Source: Sporosarcina sp. P34
GTDB lineage: Bacteria; Bacillota; Bacilli; Bacillales_A; Planococcaceae
DNA: 64,000 nucleotides
Reading direction: 5' to 3'
Assembly (NCBI RefSeq): GCF_002743375.1
Contig: NZ_PDZC01000003.1
Coordinates: 310,001-374,000, forward strand
Positions 62,561-64,000 of the stretch are shown one piece after another; position 1 is the first letter of the stretch; each line of letters starts with the position of its first letter. A program made the position numbers and the translations under genes. Under the pieces are notes generated by a model. The model did no database searches and had not been told where the DNA came from. It was given only the letters and a program-made list of their open reading frames with translations.

Positions 62561-64000
62561 TTATGCTTTGACGCTAGATGCTTTTGGTTGCGTTAAGAGA
62601 CCGCCGTTTTCTTTTAAGTATTTATCAATACCTTCAGCTGCACGGTATGCAAGCGCACCGATTGTTGGTGTAGGGTGATGACTACCAAAGTGAGGTAGAG
62701 CAGATCCGCCAACGACGAATAAGTTTTCCATTTCCCACATTTGCAAGTAGTTATTTACCGCAGACGTTTCTGGATCTTCACCCATAGCTACGCCGCCAAT
62801 ATAGTGCATACCGAAGTAAGTGTGGTCAAATTGGTCTGGTAATTCGTCCTTATCAATAATATCCGCACCCATTGCTTCAACGATTTCAGCACATTTTTCA
62901 ATACCGAATTTCGCGATGTTCTTATCTTGATCTGTTAGTTTGTTTGTAATACGTAGTAAAGGATCTCCGAACTCATCTTTATAAGTAGGGTCTAAGTCCA
63001 TATAGTTGTGCCACCAAGGCATAACTGCTGCCGAGTACCACACCGTTAATGTGCGGAAAGCATAGAAGAGTGATTTCTCTTTAAATTCTTCACCCCATGT
63101 TGGTGTACCTTTAGGAACAAAGTTGTTCTTAATTGCCGCATCTCCGTATTGCCGAAGTTCGATTCCGCCACCATGAATGAAGTCTAAATTAGTGTGGTCA
63201 AATAGGTCAGCGTCATAATCACTTAAAGCGCCACCTAATCCACCAGCACCCATGTAGTAGTTGAATTTTTTGTCGTTAAAGAATCCTGTAGCCCCTAGGA
63301 AAGTACTGTTGAATTGACCCGTAAAGTTACGGCCAATCGTTCCTTTTCTAGTCTCAGGGTTATAGATTTCACCGATATCTGATAACATCAGTAAGCGGTT
63401 GTTTGAGAATGTGAATGCCGCAAGAACGACAACATCAGCTGGTTGTTCGAATTCTTGACCAGTTCTTGTATCCGTGTATAAAACGCCCGTCGCTTTACCA
63501 TCTTTATGTATAACTCTTCGGACAAGTGAATTGGTTCTGATTTCACAGTTACCTGTTTTACGAGCAGTCGGGATAACAGTTGCAAGAGGATCCGATTTTG
63601 AACCGAAGTCACAACCGTACATCGTACAGAATGAACAGAACATACATTGGTTCAATGTTTCACCGTCAGGATTCGTATAAGTTTGCGACATGTTTCCAGA
63701 AGCCATTTGATAAGGGTGTAGGCCGAGTTCTTTTGCCGATTCTTTAAATAGTTTAATTGCAGGTGAAGCTAACATGGGTGGGTTTGGATACTCATTTGAT
63801 CTCTTGTCGCCAAGTGGATCTGGTTCTCCTGAAATCCCTGCCGTTTGTTCCCATTTAGCATAATACGGCTCTAGTTCGTCATACGTAATTCCCCAGTCAC
63901 GGATTTGCATCCCTTCTGGAATTTTATCTTCTCCATAACGTTCAATGGTTTTTGAACGAATTTCGAAGTCATAAGAACGCCAGCGGTATACGGAACCTGC
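62561..64000 (-). CDS. GMC-family oxidoreductase (gluconate 2-dehydrogenase alpha-like; N-terminus beyond right edge)
   Basis: The minus-strand frame stays open through the right edge, giving 479 visible residues; the N-terminal FAD-binding Rossmann motif lies outside. An internal Met near 63910 is not the start. Visible features are NQCMFCSFCTMYGCDFGSKS (Cys-rich), FSNNRLLMLSD, and the C-terminal catalytic GGSALPHFGSHHPTPTIGA with HHP, followed by LAYRAAEGI. The pattern fits flavoprotein subunits of gluconate 2-dehydrogenase-type enzymes; the sugar-acid substrate is inferred only from family. Confidence 0.85.
   Translation of the reverse strand, partial: AGSVYRWRSYDFEIRSKTIERYGEDKIPEGMQIRDWGITYDELEPYYAKWEQTAGISGEPDPLGDKRSNEYPNPPMLASPAIKLFKESAKELGLHPYQMASGNMSQTYTNPDGETLNQCMFCSFCTMYGCDFGSKSDPLATVIPTARKTGNCEIRTNSLVRRVIHKDGKATGVLYTDTRTGQEFEQPADVVVLAAFTFSNNRLLMLSDIGEIYNPETRKGTIGRNFTGQFNSTFLGATGFFNDKKFNYYMGAGGLGGALSDYDADLFDHTNLDFIHGGGIELRQYGDAAIKNNFVPKGTPTWGEEFKEKSLFYAFRTLTVWYSAAVMPWWHNYMDLDPTYKDEFGDPLLRITNKLTDQDKNIAKFGIEKCAEIVEAMGADIIDKDELPDQFDHTYFGMHYIGGVAMGEDPETSAVNNYLQMWEMENLFVVGGSALPHFGSHHPTPTIGALAYRAAEGIDKYLKENGGLLTQPKASSVKA

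Noticed and set aside
1..64000. tRNA, rRNA, insertion sequences, prophage or integrase genes
   Set aside because: None were seen on reading both strands; the accessory block at 25-33 kb shows no transposase or attachment-site duplication.

Overview
The window is a low-GC Gram-positive chromosome segment from an endospore former. Gene order largely follows the Bacillus subtilis stretch ysoA-tig-clpX-lonA-ysxC-hemAXCDBL-spoVID-valS-folC-comC-maf-radC-mreBCD-minCD-spoIVFAB-rplU-prp-rpmA-spo0B-obg-pheBA-safA-yrbC. The sporulation genes (spoVID, spoIVFA/FB, spo0B, safA), strong Shine-Dalgarno sites, TTG/GTG starts and a complete type IV pilus cluster suggest Bacillales, most likely a Planococcaceae (Sporosarcina-like) bacterium. 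That placement is inference; no rRNA is present to confirm it.

Layout. 1-8.6 kb: an edge-truncated XRE regulator, an HD phosphohydrolase, a TRAP dicarboxylate-type transporter operon followed by an XRE-cupin regulator, a SIMPL protein, a DgkB-like lipid kinase and a TPR protein. 8.6-14.6 kb: protein quality control (tig, clpX, lonA) and the GTPase ysxC; lonB, which lies between clpX and lonA in B. subtilis, is absent. 14.7-21.2 kb: haem synthesis from glutamyl-tRNA to uroporphyrinogen III (hemA, hemX, hemC, hemD, hemB, hemL), with a PerR-like box on the hemA promoter and a strong terminator after hemA. 21.2-25.3 kb: a 21-bp-period repeat array, a short spoVID, a small antisense membrane gene and T-box-controlled valS.

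25.5-33.1 kb is accessory DNA between valS and folC: an acetyltransferase, an S66 peptidase, small membrane proteins, a decayed gene end, a dienelactone-hydrolase-like protein, an XRE-desulfoferrodoxin-like fusion, and an overlapping trio of two RimK-type ATP-grasp ligases plus a metallo-beta-lactamase-fold hydrolase. 33.1-46.8 kb: folC, then type IV pilus genes (three minor-pilin-like genes, a VanW/G5-like exported protein, pilB, pilT, pilC, two pilins, pilM, pilN, pilO, prepilin peptidase). 46.9-62 kb: a SpoIIB-like protein, maf, radC, cell shape and division genes, the SpoIVF complex, L21/Prp/L27, spo0B, obg, pheB, pheA, safA, a CotS/YsxE-like gene and yebC. 62-64 kb: a Fur-box-controlled haem monooxygenase and an edge-truncated GMC oxidoreductase.

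The most unusual structure is a pair of intergenic arrays (21236-21431 and 55419-55551). Each begins about 20 bp after a rho-independent terminator and repeats a short core every 21 bp (20-21 bp in the second), which is two turns of B-DNA. The cores differ and the intervening bases vary, so neither is an ordinary tandem repeat or a CRISPR. Other leads are the regulator carrying a desulforedoxin-type Cys4 site beside a crippled superoxide reductase site, the double RimK/MBL operon next to folC, and a bactofilin-like repeat region in a minor-pilin protein.
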